A stretch of DNA of 64,000 bases from Deuterostichococcus epilithicus (lineage: Eukaryota; Chlorophyta; Trebouxiophyceae; Prasiolales; Stichococcaceae). A program made the position numbers and the translations under genes. The notes below the pieces were generated by a model. It ran no database searches. It saw only the letters and a program-made list of their open reading frames with translations, and was not told where the DNA came from. Below, piece after piece: positions 24,565-34,774 of the stretch. The DNA lies in assembly GCA_033439295.1 (NCBI GenBank), contig JAVTLE010000013.1:1612001-1676000 (forward strand). Reading direction: 5' to 3'. Each line of letters begins with the position of its first letter. The first letter of the stretch is position 1.

Positions 24565-26119
24565 ATGCAGGCCGCTATGTCCATGAACGTGGTGCCGGTC
24601 CAGGCGCCGCGCGTCTCCAAGGCGACCCTGTCGCGCCCGGCAGCCCGCTCCGCCTCCTTCAAGGCGCGCACCGTGAGCAACGGCGCCGTCACGAAGGCGA
24701 TGCAGGTGCGCCTTGCCCCGCCCAGCCCAGCATAAACCTGAAAACCGTCGGGGCTCCAACAAGTGATCTGGTAGGTTGCTCCGGCGCCGACGGCGGGCTG
24801 GCGCCCCGCGCGGCGGCTCGCACGGCGCCTAGGCTGCCTGTTATGCACCGCTATTGCCTGCTGCACAGCGATCATGTGTTAGTAGCGCAGCGGGGTGCGG
24901 ATTGGGTGAGTACATGCAAACGCGTGGTCGCCACAGCCTGCGGTCACTGGCGGGCGGCCGCCTCCCGGCTGCAGCGCTCCACCTTGCTGCGCCCAATTGT
25001 CCCTCTCACTCGTCCTTGAACCGTCGCTGACCCGATGTGCGCGCTGATCTCCCGCCCAGGTGTGGACCCCCATTAACAACAAGTTCTTCGAGACCTTCTC
25101 CTACCTGCCGCCGCTGACGGACGACGAGATCGCCAAGCAGGTCGACTACATCGTCAACAACGGTGAGCCTGCACTGCGGGGCGGTGCCTGCCTGCCGCGT
25201 CTGCTGTTCGCCGTCGCGTTCTGAGGAGCTGGCCGGGGTCCTGGCACTACGAGATGCTGACGGCTTGCCGCGAACGTCACGCGCAGGCTTCGTCCCCACC
25301 CTGGAGTTCGCTCAGCCTGAGGAGGCGTACGCCCAGAACATCAACAACAAGAACTTCGGCAACGGCGAGCCCAACTACGTCGACAACCGGTGAGAGCTCT
25401 GGCGGCGGCTTTTCGACTTTCCGACACCCTTTCGGAACAGAATAAACCCCTTTCATGAAGGCTTCCTGGGCTCGTGCACCGCGCAATTTGTGCAGCCGAT
25501 CGGCTGGTAGGGGTGCGTCAGGGAGGACGGGCATGCTCTTGGCACAATCAGCCCAAGACCAGTTGGCCAGCAGCCCTGTCACTAAGTGTGCATACTTGGT
25601 CGAGACTGAGCACAGCCACTTTCAGGCCTCTCGCACCCTGTTGCCACTCTACAATCACACTCCCGAGGCTGTTGCGCAGATCAGCGGCAGACTGGCGCCA
25701 GGTGCACTCTTGTCACAGGGCGGCAGAGTCGCGCCCTGCCTCTACCATATGGTCTGACCCCTTGCTGTTTGCCGCACTGCAGTTACTGGACCATGTGGAA
25801 GCTGCCCATGTTCGGCTGCAGCGACCCCAGCCAGGTCCTGGGCGAGATCCGCGCATGCGAGAACTGCTTCCCTGAGAGCTACATCCGCATCGTGGCCTTC
25901 GACAACGTCCGCCAGGTGATTACACGAGCCGTAGCTGCAATTGCGGCATGGCACGATGTGCTTGGGGTAAACTCTGAATTAAGTGCTTTCGCCGCATGCT
26001 GCGTGAGATTCTCAAGCGTGCTGGCTTGTGTGCAACAGGTCCAGTGCGCCGGTTTCCTGGTGCACCGCCCCAAGGGCGCCTCGGAGTTCCAGAAGCCGGG
26101 CGAGCGGTCGGTCTCATAA
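24565..26119 (+). CDS. rbcS: Ribulose bisphosphate carboxylase small subunit, chloroplast precursor
   Basis: Five exons in consistent phase: 24565-24705, 25060-25162, 25287-25389, 25783-25915 and 26039-26119, giving 186 residues. Exon 1 encodes the transit peptide ([20 protein letters not shown], then a basic [15 protein letters not shown]). The mature chain starts at about [20 protein letters not shown]. It continues with [29 protein letters not shown] (the conserved [11 protein letters not shown] block), [20 protein letters not shown] and [11 protein letters not shown]. The insertion with [16 protein letters not shown] corresponds to the longer betaA-betaB loop of green-algal small subunits. 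With plastid-encoded RbcL it forms Rubisco in the pyrenoid/stroma. TGTAA motifs follow at 26172 and about 26250. Confidence 0.98.
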
Positions 26120-26171
26120 GTGTCTCTGCCCGCCGCTATCGCTGCAACAATGCTATTTTGACCGGAGCAGT

Positions 26172-26176
26172 TGTAA
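26172..26176 (+). terminator. Candidate rbcS poly(A) signal TGTAA
   Basis: TGTAA 53 bases after the rbcS stop; a second copy lies near 26250. TGTAA is the usual near-upstream poly(A) element of green algae. Confidence 0.55.
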
Positions 26177-26685
26177 TTTGCAGCTAGCACAACGTTCATC
26201 AACGTGGCTTTAGTCAGCTGGTCGCCACTCCAACAAAACCTGTTGTTGGTGTAACAGTTCGGTCTGAGAATTGCTTCCGGATCACCGGCAAGCAAGCTGT
26301 TTGTGTTTGTAAACGTCGTCCCTGCTGCTGCTGCCCCAGCCTCTTGCCTGGAGCCGACACAGCACTGCAAAAGCAGCCCACCAATGCTCCCTTCTAGGGT
26401 CTCGAGTTCTACTTGTGCCAATACATTGAAACGGCCATGGGCATGCCTGTTTGGCCAGTCTACGCCTTCCCGGGGGTCTGGATGGCAATAGCCTCCTTCA
26501 TAAAATGATAGCGGACGGCAGGGCAACTGTCATTCTCAACGAAATCGCTCAGCCTGAGCGTACAGGTGGTCTCCGCTCAAAAGCGGTAGTCGACAGTGGA
26601 AGCTCGTCAGTCTTCCTCCAAAGAGAGTTCGCTTTTCCGCTCTTCCTTTCCCTCACGCCGACAACCTGTCTCGCACACGCCATCA
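26177..26685. other. Intergenic between convergent rbcS and NUP88
   Basis: No gene is supported; it should hold the two 3' UTRs. Confidence 0.4.
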
Positions 26686-29600
26686 TCAAGTGTCATGAAC
26701 CAGACACTCCGCGATGGCTTCCGCCTTTGCCCTGTTGGCGGCAATGATGCTGGCATCATCGCTGAGGGCTTCCCGCACTCTCCGCATCTGCGCTGCCGGC
26801 ACTGTCGGCGGCACCAGGTGCTGCTGCTGTGGGGCTGCGAGGTCCACCGGCGGTGACCCTGCTGCAGCGTCCCAGCGGGCGACCGCATCCTGCAGAAGCC
26901 ACAGTGCATTGGCTGCTTCCGCTGATTGTGTCCATGCCTGACTGACTCCGCTTGAGAGCATTCCACCCGCTCACGCTCTTGGGACGCTCTCCGTACTTGC
27001 GGGTGCCGTGGTGCGTTGGCTGCTGATGGAGCCTCTCCGACGCCTACTGTACGACACCCCACATTTGTGAGGATTCATCCAGCATACAGCTCTTGCACCT
27101 CGTGCTTGATGGTCGACAGCAGAAGTCTGACCTGGCACTTGCGCTTCAGGTCGGCAGCAATGCGCTCCAGGGAGGGCAGCTCCTGCGAGGCGAAGGCCGC
27201 CTCCGCCGCGCTGAGCGGCTGCGGGAGCGAACAGTGCAGGCTGGCCAGTAGCTGGAACCGTGCCGCCAGGTTGCGGTTGAACACCATCACTCTGCAACGG
27301 CACTGAAACTGCTTTTTGCGATTGACAAGTCTTGCAAGCCCACAGAGCTGCCGCAGCCAGCTGGGCCTGTCGGCAAAGCGCTGGAAACCAGCCTAGGACC
27401 TGGTAGTTGTCTCGTGACACAAACTGGCACGTGGTAGGCTTGTGGCAAGGCTCTGACAGCGTCCCAAGGTCTGCACAAGGAAGGAGTGTCGTCCGTGGGC
27501 AGCGGCACTCGGCGCACCGCTCCAGCTGCCGCTCTCGGTCCCCTGCAGCAGCCTGCAGTCGTGCTGCCTGGCGGCGCAGCGCCGCCAGCTGCCCCGCCTG
27601 GTCTGCCGCGTTGCCCTGAAGCCGCTTCGCGTGCTGCAGTACACCACACCCAGCGACATTGCATTGGCAAGCGTGAAGGCGGTCGCAGCCTTGGCGCGAA
27701 GCAACACTGCAGGGACGCCCACCTGACCACTTGCCATCGGTAGTGCATTCCTGGTTCGTTCAACGCAGCACTCGGGCGGGGCGGGGCGGGGCGGCGCAGG
27801 AAGCAGCAGCCGGAAGCAGGAGGGCGCCACCTGCAGCAAGTCGTGGTGGCCGGTGTGCGCAAACTCGACATGGCGCTCCCGCAGCGCCGCAGTGGCCTCC
27901 GCCAGGGCGCGCTGGCCGTCTGGCGTGCCGGCATAGCGTGGGCCACACGCCGGCGTGACGCCGGGCGGCGGCCCTCGCAGCAGCTGCTTGAAGCGCTCCG
28001 CTACCGCCGCCTCCTGCGTGCAGTGGCGGCGCATCTGTATGGCGGCGAAGCAGCCTACTGCGCAGTCAGGCGGCAGAGCTGAGGCGGCCCGCTGGCCGCC
28101 TCCAAGACAGCACTGCTGGCAGCAGCCAACCAGATGGCCCTCCATGACCTTGCGTCCCAGGCGACACGATGCTCAAGACCGCGGTCAAGCGCCTCACCGC
28201 CTGTGCATCGGGCGCTGAGTTGGCGTGTCCCAGGGCCGCCTCGGCAGGTCGGTTGACGAGCTGGCCGGCTGCCCAGCTGGCTGCCGGCGAGTGACAGTGC
28301 GTGCGCCCAGAGGCCTCCACGGCTGCGACTGCAGCGCCCAGCAGCGTGTCGCCAATGACAGTGACGCCTGCAGGTTGCACATGAAATCACGTAGGGTGAA
28401 CCTCACAAACTTCTTAATCGTACGAATGGAGATGACCACTCTGCAGATGTGCTTTAAATCCAGGCACCGAGGCTATGTGAGCATGTGATGCCCAAGGTGC
28501 TTCGGAACACAGTACAACCAGTCCGGGTGTCCCACTCAAGCCTGCCCCTGCGCAGTTGGCGAACATTGCTCCACCAGCGGCAGGATACGCAAGGGAGGCG
28601 ACTTGTGGCCTGGGCGCGAAGGAGGGCACGGTGGCACCTGCCAGGGGCGAAGGGGTCGAGAAGACCTGCTCCACACCGGTCGCTGGCAGCGCTGCCCCCT
28701 CGTCTCTGACGCTTGCGCCGCCACTCCTGATGAGCGCCGCGACGCGCGGCAGCCAGGGCAGCTTGACGGCCAGGACGCCTGCAGCAGCCAGGCTGGAGGA
28801 TCACAGGGCTGAAAGGGTGATGCGGCAGTGCGGTCCGTCTCGGGAGCGGCCTGCGGTGCAGCCACTCTGCGTGTGCTGCCTCGGAGTTTGCAGCTCAGCC
28901 AGCACATGCGATACGAGACCTGATGCACAGCACGACAGTGCGCCTCGCAACTCACCGCACGGGAGCGCAGCATACAGGCACTCTGTGTCGGCGGGCGACG
29001 GCAGCAGCTGCAGCGGCGGGCTGTCGGCATGGGCATGGGGTTCTGAGTGTCCGTCCTGAACAGGAGGAGGCACATGTCAACAGACCAGATGAAAAAATGG
29101 GCCCCCGGCTCACATCGACTCGGTCGAGATGTCTCGCTTGTCAGGGCATGTATCATCAGGAGCTCGCACCAGAACAAACCGCGTGCCATGCCGTTGGCTG
29201 CGTCGACGCTCTGGGCGCTGGCCAGACACCAGCGACACCAGCCGTGATGCAAACCAGAGCACACACACACACACACTCGGCACACCTCCAGCAGCACGAG
29301 GTCCAGCAGCAGCAGCCGCGGCGCGCCGCCCGCCCGGCGCATGCTCTGCAGCCGCGTACGGGCGACGCTGCCGCCGGCGCCGAGCGACACCTGTGGCGGC
29401 TGTGCCGCCCAGACCGGCTCCACCGCGTCCGCCAGCACCGCCAGGCCGAGCGCGCCGGCCGCGGTGCCCACCGCGAGGCAGGTCGCAGAACCCCTGCGCT
29501 GCGCGGCAGATGCCTCTCAGGCTTGCCAGGGCAGGTCCACAGCATCGCAGATCGGCCAGCGCCTGCGCGCTGCAGCAGTCGCGGAGCGCTGCCTGCTGCC

Positions 29601-32452
29601 TGCCTGCGCCTGCTTACAGCGGCCATCGAGATTGACGAGGATGCATCGTTGCCCATCAATTCAAGGGAATTGTCTCATGTTTGAAAGCTGAAATCCGCAC
29701 CCCAGCACGGCGCTGGTGATGACGTCGCCATCGCCCTCGAGGAAGTCCAGCAGGCTGGTGCGCTGCTCGCCGCCGTACGCAACCAGCGGCAGCGGCCCCG
29801 CCAGTGCCGGAACGTGCTCGTCCAGCGCTGCGGGCTGGCAGGCGACCGCCTGCAGTGCCGCTGCGGTGCCGGCACCGGCGCCGCCGGCCGCCCCATGGCG
29901 TAGGTCCGGGAACGCCTGCCAGTTGCAGGCGGGCAAAACCATCAGCGTGCAGCACGGAGCTCACCAGTCGGGTGAGCACATGATTCGGCTGCATCTCAGG
30001 CAGGAAACGGCTGTCCACGCTTTCGTTCGGATCACCATGCGCGCGCGTGCGGCACCCGTGCCAGGCTCAGCGCCGTGCAGCTGGCTGAAGAGCGGGCATG
30101 GCAGAGGTCTGGGACACACTCTGAACAGACCCCTTCGCCCTCCGAAGGGAGCCACAGACGTGACCAACGTGACCAAGGGAGGGTGCACACCTGCTGCAGC
30201 CAGGCGCGGGTGCAGGCGCGGGCCGACGCGTCGTCTACCAGCTCTGTCTGGGCGTACAGCCTGTGCAGCGCCGACGCCGGCACGACGCAGCCTGCAGCCA
30301 CCAGCGACTCCATCAGTCATGCACGTTCACGTGTTTGGTGACGTTATTGCCTGTCGCCCGCAGTCGATCACCAGTCGCCTGTTTTCAAGTGGGGCCTGGG
30401 TTCAGGATTGAAGCTTGGAGCACAGGCTCTCAGAGGGGCGAACCGAAGGGGGCGAGCGGCGTCAGCAGGAAGACCGTGCCGTCCGAGCATGTGAAGAACA
30501 CCGTAAACCGCTCCCTGCAGGCGCAGCATTGGCTCCCGCTCGCTGGCATCGGATGACGCACATCAGACACCGCTGTCAAACGTGTCCGTCTGCCACTTGC
30601 CCACATGTTCGTCAACAGGCGATGCAGGAGGTGCAGGGAACCACATTGCAGCAGGGAACTGATATAGGAGATGGCCGCGCAGCGCCGCACCACAGGCGCG
30701 GGGGGCCAAAGGCGAAGGACACCGCATGGCTGCCCTCCATGTCCATGAGGCCCAGCGGCTGCCGTTCCCGCAGCCGCAGCTCCACCTGCTGCTCCTGCGG
30801 GTGTCAAAAGGTCGCGGTCTTGCACTGCTTCTGTCACTCGCCCGGAAGCACATCAGCTGTACTTGTAGTGCTCATAGCTGACGTGCTGTTCGAGTAGGGC
30901 GACAGGAGAGCACAGGCAGGCAGTGAGGCAATTGCGATGACGGTGCCGCCATACATATTCGGGGCAGCGCCACCCATCGGAGTGTCAACCTCAACCTCAT
31001 TCCAAACCCTTGATCTTGGACGAGCGAGTCAAGCAACCCACCGGAGTCGTCATGTCGTCTACGTGGTACAGACGGAGGACATTGTCGGAGGCCAGCACTG
31101 CAAAGTGCACGTCGCTGCCGGGGTGCCACGCCGCCTGCGCAGCGACCGTTCCAATGAGCAGCTGCTTACCTTTGGCAGCTGGCCTGCCAGCAGACAGTTG
31201 CATGCAATGATATGCAACCGACTGCTGCTGCTCCAAACTGCTGCCGCAGGGTGCCTGCCCGACACCGCAGCACCAAACATACAACGCGCAACGGTGCTGA
31301 GGTTCTGCTGCAGCTGCCGAAGTTGTGCTGCAGCTGCCGCGCACAGCTGGCACTGTGGAACAACGAAGCCCGGCTGCGTGAGAGCGTGAACACGAGAGCT
31401 GCGCCCCACCTGCAGAACCTGCAGCCCGGGGCGTTCCACCACCAGCGGGTCTTCCAGCGCCGCCGCCACCGTCTCCTCCTCCCTCTGCGTCAGGCTGATC
31501 ACGTGCAGCGACGGCAGTCCCCCCTCCTGCGCCGGGATCGTTGCGAGCTTCAACGCCTCCCGTGGCAGGGATGAGACCAGGGGGCAGGCAGTGAGTGTGC
31601 TGTGCGCCGACATGCTGATTGTCATGTGATCCATTGCAAGCCAACACGTTGATTGTTGCATGCAGTGTCATCAGCATGCCCAGAGTGGCGGACATGCCTT
31701 CTCCTGGCTCGAGTCAGGATTGTCTCATAATGTGCCGTGAATTCCTTGCGCATATGGTCACCACAGGGTGCAGCTGATTCCACTTACCTGCTGCCCATGG
31801 CCATAGACCAGGGCGTACGTCCCGGCGCGGTTGATGTGCAGCTGCTGCGCTGCGATCGGCAGAGCCGGCTCCGGCACGGCCGCTCGCGGTTGACGGCCCT
31901 CCTCCTCCTGCTGCTGTGCGTCTGCTGGCGACGCCTCCTGTAAAGTAGACGCCGTGCTCCTTCAGAGTATTGAACCGAGCTGGATGTGGGGTCACAGAGT
32001 GCAGCGAGTGCGCATGCCCCAATGTCCTGGAGAGCAGACCTGAGCTGCAAGCTCGCCGGCATGGGCTGCCGCAACCAAGGTTCCAGGCTTTTCAGAGTTG
32101 ATGCTGTCTGAGAAGAGGCTGCGCACCTCGGACGCAGCGGTGAGCAGTTGGTCCCTGACGCTCACAGAGCGCAGCACATGGTCCCAGCCATATGCGTACC
32201 TGAGAGCGTGCGCGCAATCATCAATTCGCTGCACTTTTTGGTAGACATTGCATCCAAATCAGCGCCAAGGGGAACGGTGACTAGATTTTGTCCGAGGATG
32301 CCGAGACGAGGTAGGCTGGGCAGGGGCGCGGCAGCGTCTCACAGGCGGCCGGCGCCGTCATACGCCAGAGGCAGCCGCGTGCCGCGGTCGCGGCTGTCGC
32401 CAGTCAGTCCGGAAGCCTCCAGCAGGCGCTCCAGTCCCTTGTGGCGCTGCAT
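26686..32452 (-). CDS. NUP88: Nuclear pore complex protein NUP88 (plant MOS7)
   Basis: Many small exons. ATG at 32452 has an in-frame stop eight codons upstream, and exon 1 includes RLPLAYDGAGRL, matching the first beta-propeller blade. Then come LHINRAGTYALVYGHGQQ (near 31800), AWHPGSDVHFAVLASDNVLR followed by LYHVDD (31.04-31.14 kb), ERFTVFFTCSDGTVFLLTPL followed by APFGSPL (near 30450), ACTRAWLQQV, and a Ser/Ala-rich middle. The C-terminus is coiled-coil: AFASQELPSLERIAADLKRK (near 27180), VRLLLSTIKHEVQELYAG (near 27090) and QMRRVREALSDDASI, ending at 26686. The WHPxSDxHxxVLxSDN and FxDGxxxxLxPxxPFGS pattern is specific to NUP88. It is a cytoplasmic-face nucleoporin involved in CRM1 export. 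Some middle exons are unresolved. Confidence 0.85.
29259..29276 (+). repeat. (CA)n microsatellite in NUP88
   Basis: About nine CA units just before an exon of NUP88 on the minus strand, probably intronic. Confidence 0.7.
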
Positions 32453-33317
32453 GCTTATGTTGCCCGTGACGGCTCAGGCACCGCGCCGCGAGAGCAGCGC
32501 GCTGCAGGTGCTTGATCACCACACGGAGCACGACCGGCGTGACTCTACGACAGTGAAATACGTACAATCAGTTCCATGATTCCATCGCAGCCGTGATCAG
32601 CACCTGACAAGCCGGGTGTCAGGATGTGTCGCAATCGCATGTAAGTGTCAACAGGAACCAGAGTCCGCCGTACGAGCTTCATCGCCTGATGAACAAGGCT
32701 TTCAATCAGGCAGGATATAGCGGTTTGGACCTGTCTGTTACCGAACAGCCTTGAGAACCTCCTCCCGCATCGCAAGAACGCCCCCTGTAGCGACTTGAAA
32801 CAAGGGGTGATGCATCTTGCATCTTAGCAATCCGAGGGCGCATGGTACTATGATAAATTCTCACGGCATCCCTTCACTCATCGCATCCGGTGGCAGGCTC
32901 CCGGCAGCTCCCGCACGAACGTGCGATACCTCTGGGCATCACCGCGCAATACCCCTACACCACAGTGAAAGTGTCTAAAGCAGGCGTGGTCGAGTCCTGC
33001 GGTGCGCTCTGAACAAACAGCTTCCGCCCGTGCACCTGACCACAGGTAGCCAATCTTTTGTGGACTCGTCCGAGGTGGCTGCGCAGGCGGTGTCGCCGCC
33101 GACGCCACCGCTCCTTCTTGCTTGATGTATCGACTCTCGCATTCAAACAGCAACTTTGGCTGCTCGTGCTGCCTGTTTCGCGAGTACGACACGTGCATCA
33201 CTCAAGCTCTTGCTGCAGAAGCCGGGACCGTGCCTGCATGCGTCACGTGCAATTCATCAACTCTCTGCGCTGGCTCTTGCTGCAGAAGCCGGGACCTTGC
33301 CAAACCCATCTCCAAGT
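32453..33317. promoter_or_regulatory. Divergent region NUP88 / GYQ-rich gene
   Basis: 865 bases between two head-to-head ATGs. Short ORFs show no family resemblance. Near the right end is a 24-base direct repeat, annotated separately. Confidence 0.4.
33206..33296 (+). repeat. 24-bp direct repeat upstream of the GYQ-rich gene
   Basis: gctcttgctgcagaagccgg plus gacc occurs at 33206-33229 and again at 33273-33296, 67 bases apart, just before the ATG at 33318, probably in the 5' UTR or proximal promoter. Confidence 0.85.
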
Positions 33318-34393
33318 ATGGGAGCCTGTTTTGGCAAAGTACCACAGCCGCGGCCAGGTCAACCAGGCTACAACCCTCAGGGCCAGCAGTGGGGCAACGG
33401 CGTGCAGCAGTACGGGCAGCAGCAGCAGTATGGCCAGCAGAACGGCCACAACCAGCACGGCGGCTACGGTCAGCCGGGCCAGTACCAGGACGCAGGTGAC
33501 CACCAAGCTCGCACAGGTGTAATAGTCGACGTGCCCCCACATCACTGCCGCATGGCTGCCATGCTGCATGCAGTGTTCTGGAACCATGGTATGGCACCAG
33601 CGCTGGACCGAATCCAAATTTCTACAGCCGCTGCATTCGAGTGATTTTCCACCTTGACCAGTCGTCCATGTTTCATGTGCAGACCCAGTGAAGGGTAGCG
33701 GTGCAGCGACAGGCTATCCGGCAGGCAGCTACGGCGCTGGCGGCTTCAACGAGCAGCAGGCCTACCAGCAGCAACAGGGGCAGTACGGCGCCCCAGGACA
33801 GTACGGCCAGCCGGGCTATGGCCAGCAGCCATATGGGCAGCAGGGCTATGGCCAGCCATACGGCGGCGGGCCGCCGGGCTACCCTCAGCAGGGCCCTCCT
33901 GGCTACGGTACAGAGCTTTACCACACTCACATGTCACTTCGTACACTTGCAACCGAGCCGTGCGCGCAACTCGCCCCAGGTGTTCATGCACCTGCCCCAG
34001 TTTGTACTGACACAGCATGACACCACGTGCCAATACCTGGCTGCAGCTCCAGTTCCTCCGCGCAAGGCCGGCGGCGGCGCGGGCAGGGGAGCGCTGCTCG
34101 GTGGCGGCGCAGGTCTTCTTGGAGGTGAGAGTCGTGTGCTCTCTTCTGCCTTGTATCTTCCCTCTTCTCTAATGACAACGCCCGAGCTAGGCAGACATTG
34201 CGATTTGTGACTGCATCCTGCTGCTCATGTTTGCAGCGGCTTGCTCACATGATGCCTGCTGCGAGCAGGATTGTTTCTGGGCAGTGCCCTTGCCGACGGC
34301 GGCGGTGACGGCGGCGGCTGCGGAGGAGGCTGCGGCGGCGGCTGCGGCGGCGGTGCGTCTTTCCAACCTGACGACGACATGCTCTGTGACTGA
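33318..34393 (+). CDS. Gly/Tyr/Gln-rich protein with N-myristoylation motif
   Basis: Four exons in consistent phase: 33318-33495, 33683-33907, 34047-34124 and 34269-34393, giving 201 residues. The N-terminus MGACFGK is a classic Gly-2 myristoylation plus Cys-4 palmitoylation signal. Residues from about 10 to 135 are low-complexity Gly/Tyr/Gln/Pro repeats (GYGQQ, QYGQQ, QYGAPG types), resembling prion-like or type-A3 glycine-rich proteins. A short basic PPRKAGGGAGRG linker leads to a small hydrophobic GLLGG/LFLGSALA stretch. The tail is (GGGC)3-like repeats and ends ASFQPDDDMLCD. I infer a membrane-anchored scaffold or stress protein. No enzymatic domain is visible, and its function is unknown. 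Confidence 0.75.
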
Positions 34394-34774
34394 ACGATGC
34401 ATCTGCAATCTGATGTATCAGGCCTAGTTTGCTGAAGCAATGGCTTGCGCGACAATTTAATGGGTCAGCTGTGCACCAATTCTCATGCTCTGGATGCAGG
34501 TGACTGATTGCTGGATCGGCAGCGTCACTCAAGTCAGTAACGTGCCAGAGCAATACACAGTAGAATGTCGTGCTTTGTCCCTGCCCTCATTACCTGCAAT
34601 GCTCCGTGTTACCCGTGATGCCCGTGAATATGGTGGAGCCCGTCAAACCGTGACGCTTACACTTCGCTGCGCAGTGTGCTGTCAACTCAATATTTCAATT
34701 GTCCCTGTAAACTATGCGAGCAGCTACCTCAACAAGCCTGTCAAAGCTTTACGAAACCCTCCCGCCTCGTCGTT
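34394..34774. other. Intergenic between convergent GYQ-rich gene and PELO
   Basis: No gene is supported. TGTAA near 34704 on plus and TTACA near 34650 (TGTAA on minus) are possible poly(A) signals for the two converging genes. Confidence 0.4.

Noticed and set aside
27775-27800. GGGGC pentamer repeats as a functional G-quadruplex or regulatory island
   Set aside because: Short, inside NUP88 intron/exon sequence, and common at this GC content.
33380-33900. GYQ repeats as a non-coding satellite
   Set aside because: Frame is kept across clean splice sites and codon phases agree, so they are coding low-complexity repeats.
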